DNA of 64,000 nucleotides, from the NCBI RefSeq assembly GCF_002929305.1, contig NZ_PJIO01000005.1, positions 62,001 through 126,000 of the forward strand, read 5' to 3'. Under the pieces are notes generated by a model. The model did not search any database and was not told where the DNA came from. It saw only the letters and a program-made list of their open reading frames with translations. Origin of the DNA: Arthrobacter sp. GMC3. Its GTDB lineage: Bacteria > Actinomycetota > Actinomycetes > Actinomycetales > Micrococcaceae. Shown in pieces: positions 62,822-64,000 of this stretch. A program made the translations under genes and the position numbers. Positions within the stretch are counted from its first letter, which is position 1. Each line of letters starts with the position of its first letter.

Positions 62822-63909
62822 CATTGGAGCTAAGCGCCGTCATGGCGGCCCGTGACGTCGACGTCACTTTCAGTGTTGGCCCCGCCGAAACCATCGCACT
62901 GATGGGACCCAACGGTGCCGGTAAGTCCTCGGTACTCCAGGCGCTTTCGGGGCTGGTCAAGCCCGACGCCGGTCACGCAAGTCTGGGCGGGCGGTCCCTG
63001 TTCCGATCGGGTGCTGACGCGGCATGGCTACCACCCCATGAGCGGGGCATCGGATCACTGGCCCAGGAACCGCTGCTGTTCCCGCACTTGAATGTCCTCG
63101 AGAACGTGGCGTTCGGGCCGCGCAGCCGAGGCGCCAACAAGACCGCCGCCGCCCAGAAGGCCTGGCAGTGGCTCGCCGAGGTGGACGCGGCCGATCTTGC
63201 CGGACGCAAACCAGCCCAGCTCTCCGGCGGGCAAGCCCAGCGTGTGGCGTTGGCCCGCGCGCTCGCCACAGACCCGCAATTGCTCCTGCTCGATGAACCC
63301 ATGGCGGCATTGGATGTGAACACAGCCCCGTTTCTGCGCAGCCTCCTCAAACGCGTCTTGGCCGGGCGCAGCGCCATCATCGTCACCCACGACGTCCTCG
63401 ACGCCCTGATGCTCGCCGATCGAATCATCGTGATGGAACAGGGCCGCATTGTGGAAATGGGTCCTGCGGCCACCGTTTTGAGCCACCCACGCAGTGCCTT
63501 TGCGGCCTCACTTGCCGGATTAAACGTCCTCACCGGCATCTTGCACGGCTCCAGCGTCATGACCGACGACGCCGGGCTTGTTGCCGGGCGCTTGGCTGGC
63601 AGTATGGGCGGTGCAAGCCAGGCAGGCGGCATGTCGGAGGAATCCCCCGGCCGGGATGCCACGAACGCACTGGCTGCATTTCCGCCGTCGGCCGTGTCAG
63701 TGTTCCTGGACCCACCACAGGGCAGCCCCCGGAACTGCTTTGCCGTGCACGTGACCGCACTGGAGCCGCAGGGGGATCACATCCGAGTCAGGGCCGGCCG
63801 CCTGGCTGCGGATATTTCACCCGCAGCCGTTGCGGATTTGAGCCTTGTCCCGGGCGATGCCGTGTTCTTCGTGGTGAAGGCCGCCGAAGTGGTGCTTTAC
63901 CCTGCCTAA
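62818..63909 (+). CDS. modC: molybdate ABC transporter ATPase ModC
   Basis: This 363-residue ATPase has Walker [11 protein letters not shown], signature [15 protein letters not shown], Walker [13 protein letters not shown], the H-loop IVTHD, and a C-terminal TOBE domain (about 290-363; [38 protein letters not shown]) that may sense molybdate. It completes the operon HTH-TOBE, modA, modB, modC. Confidence 0.96.
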   Translation: MTLELSAVMAARDVDVTFSVGPAETIALMGPNGAGKSSVLQALSGLVKPDAGHASLGGRSLFRSGADAAWLPPHERGIGSLAQEPLLFPHLNVLENVAFGPRSRGANKTAAAQKAWQWLAEVDAADLAGRKPAQLSGGQAQRVALARALATDPQLLLLDEPMAALDVNTAPFLRSLLKRVLAGRSAIIVTHDVLDALMLADRIIVMEQGRIVEMGPAATVLSHPRSAFAASLAGLNVLTGILHGSSVMTDDAGLVAGRLAGSMGGASQAGGMSEESPGRDATNALAAFPPSAVSVFLDPPQGSPRNCFAVHVTALEPQGDHIRVRAGRLAADISPAAVADLSLVPGDAVFFVVKAAEVVLYPA

Positions 63910-63918
63910 CGGGCAGCC

Positions 63919-63999
63919 TCACTCCACGAGTGCCGGCGCGGAAGCCGTTGCTGGCGTCCACCGAAGGTGCGCATCCACCGCCTCGGACTCCGGCTCCCT
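63919..63999 (-). CDS. possible C-terminal end of a gene entering from the right edge
   Basis: A minus-strand frame without stops enters at the window end and ends at TGA 63919-63921, coding a tail that finishes ASAPALVE. It is convergent with modC. Only 26 residues are visible, too few for identification; it could be a spurious frame. Confidence 0.3.
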   Translation of the reverse strand, partial: REPESEAVDAHLRWTPATASAPALVE

Positions 64000-64000
64000 C

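Noticed and set aside
1-64000. tRNA or rRNA genes
   Set aside because: No cloverleaf with a TTCRANYC arm or rRNA-like conserved stretch was recognised by eye; a covariance-model scan was not possible.

Overview
The window is a GC-rich, densely coding stretch of an actinobacterial chromosome. It carries a WhiB protein, MtrA-MtrB-LpqB, a large NAD-dependent glutamate dehydrogenase, an Rv3235-family protein and a PdtaS-type kinase. Gene content and order, together with MoxR/DUF58 and Etf operons, point to a Micrococcaceae member, most likely Arthrobacter or a close relative. That placement is inferred from family knowledge and was not searched. No rRNA, tRNA, insertion sequence, prophage or CRISPR array was recognised.

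Layout. 1-12.7 kb: the 3' part of an FtsK/SpoIIIE-type ATPase gene, a convergent membrane-protein gene, whiB1, pdtaS, the 1626-residue Gdh, and a CpaE-like ATPase coupled to a SAF-domain protein, then a small HTH gene and an unknown gene. 12.8-25 kb: LysM protein, Rv3235-family protein, secA, a YcaQ-type glycosylase, hpf, comF, lpqB, mtrB and mtrA. This is a conserved envelope, secretion and cell-cycle block that resembles Rv3235-Rv3246c of Mycobacterium tuberculosis. 25-30.7 kb: an operon for a Gln/Pro-rich membrane protein, DUF4129, DUF4350, MoxR and DUF58 proteins, almost all overlapping or abutting. 30.8-41.4 kb: a cysteine-free MetE-like gene coupled to chorismate mutase, an oligopeptide-type ABC transporter, a mycothiol-DinB-like protein, mnmA and a cysteine desulfurase. 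41.4-46 kb: a SufR-like putative Fe-S regulator divergent from folE, an FAD reductase gene, a FolP2-type gene and a RibD-C reductase gene. This is the most unusual gene group in the window. 46-51.4 kb: lipid kinase, J-domain protein, trmL, a methyltransferase and etfBA. 51.7-56.7 kb: HtrA protease divergent from TPM-domain and PspA genes, an apparent envelope-stress module. 56.8-60.7 kb: two aldo/keto reductases, a MmyB-type regulator and an epimerase. 60.7-63.9 kb: a molybdate operon (HTH-TOBE regulator, modA, modB, modC) with a repeated TGCGGAA motif at its promoter and probably a leaderless first gene.

Between the genes there are many long near-perfect palindromes. There is also a 32-bp repeat unit (GCGTyGG...TGATACG) in two intergenic sites 8 kb apart, tandem in one and inverted in the other. 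The strongest candidates for undescribed biology are the FolP2/FolE paralogue cluster with its Fe-S-like regulator, the 32-bp repeat family, the cysteine-free MetE-like protein coupled to chorismate mutase, and the mod operator.
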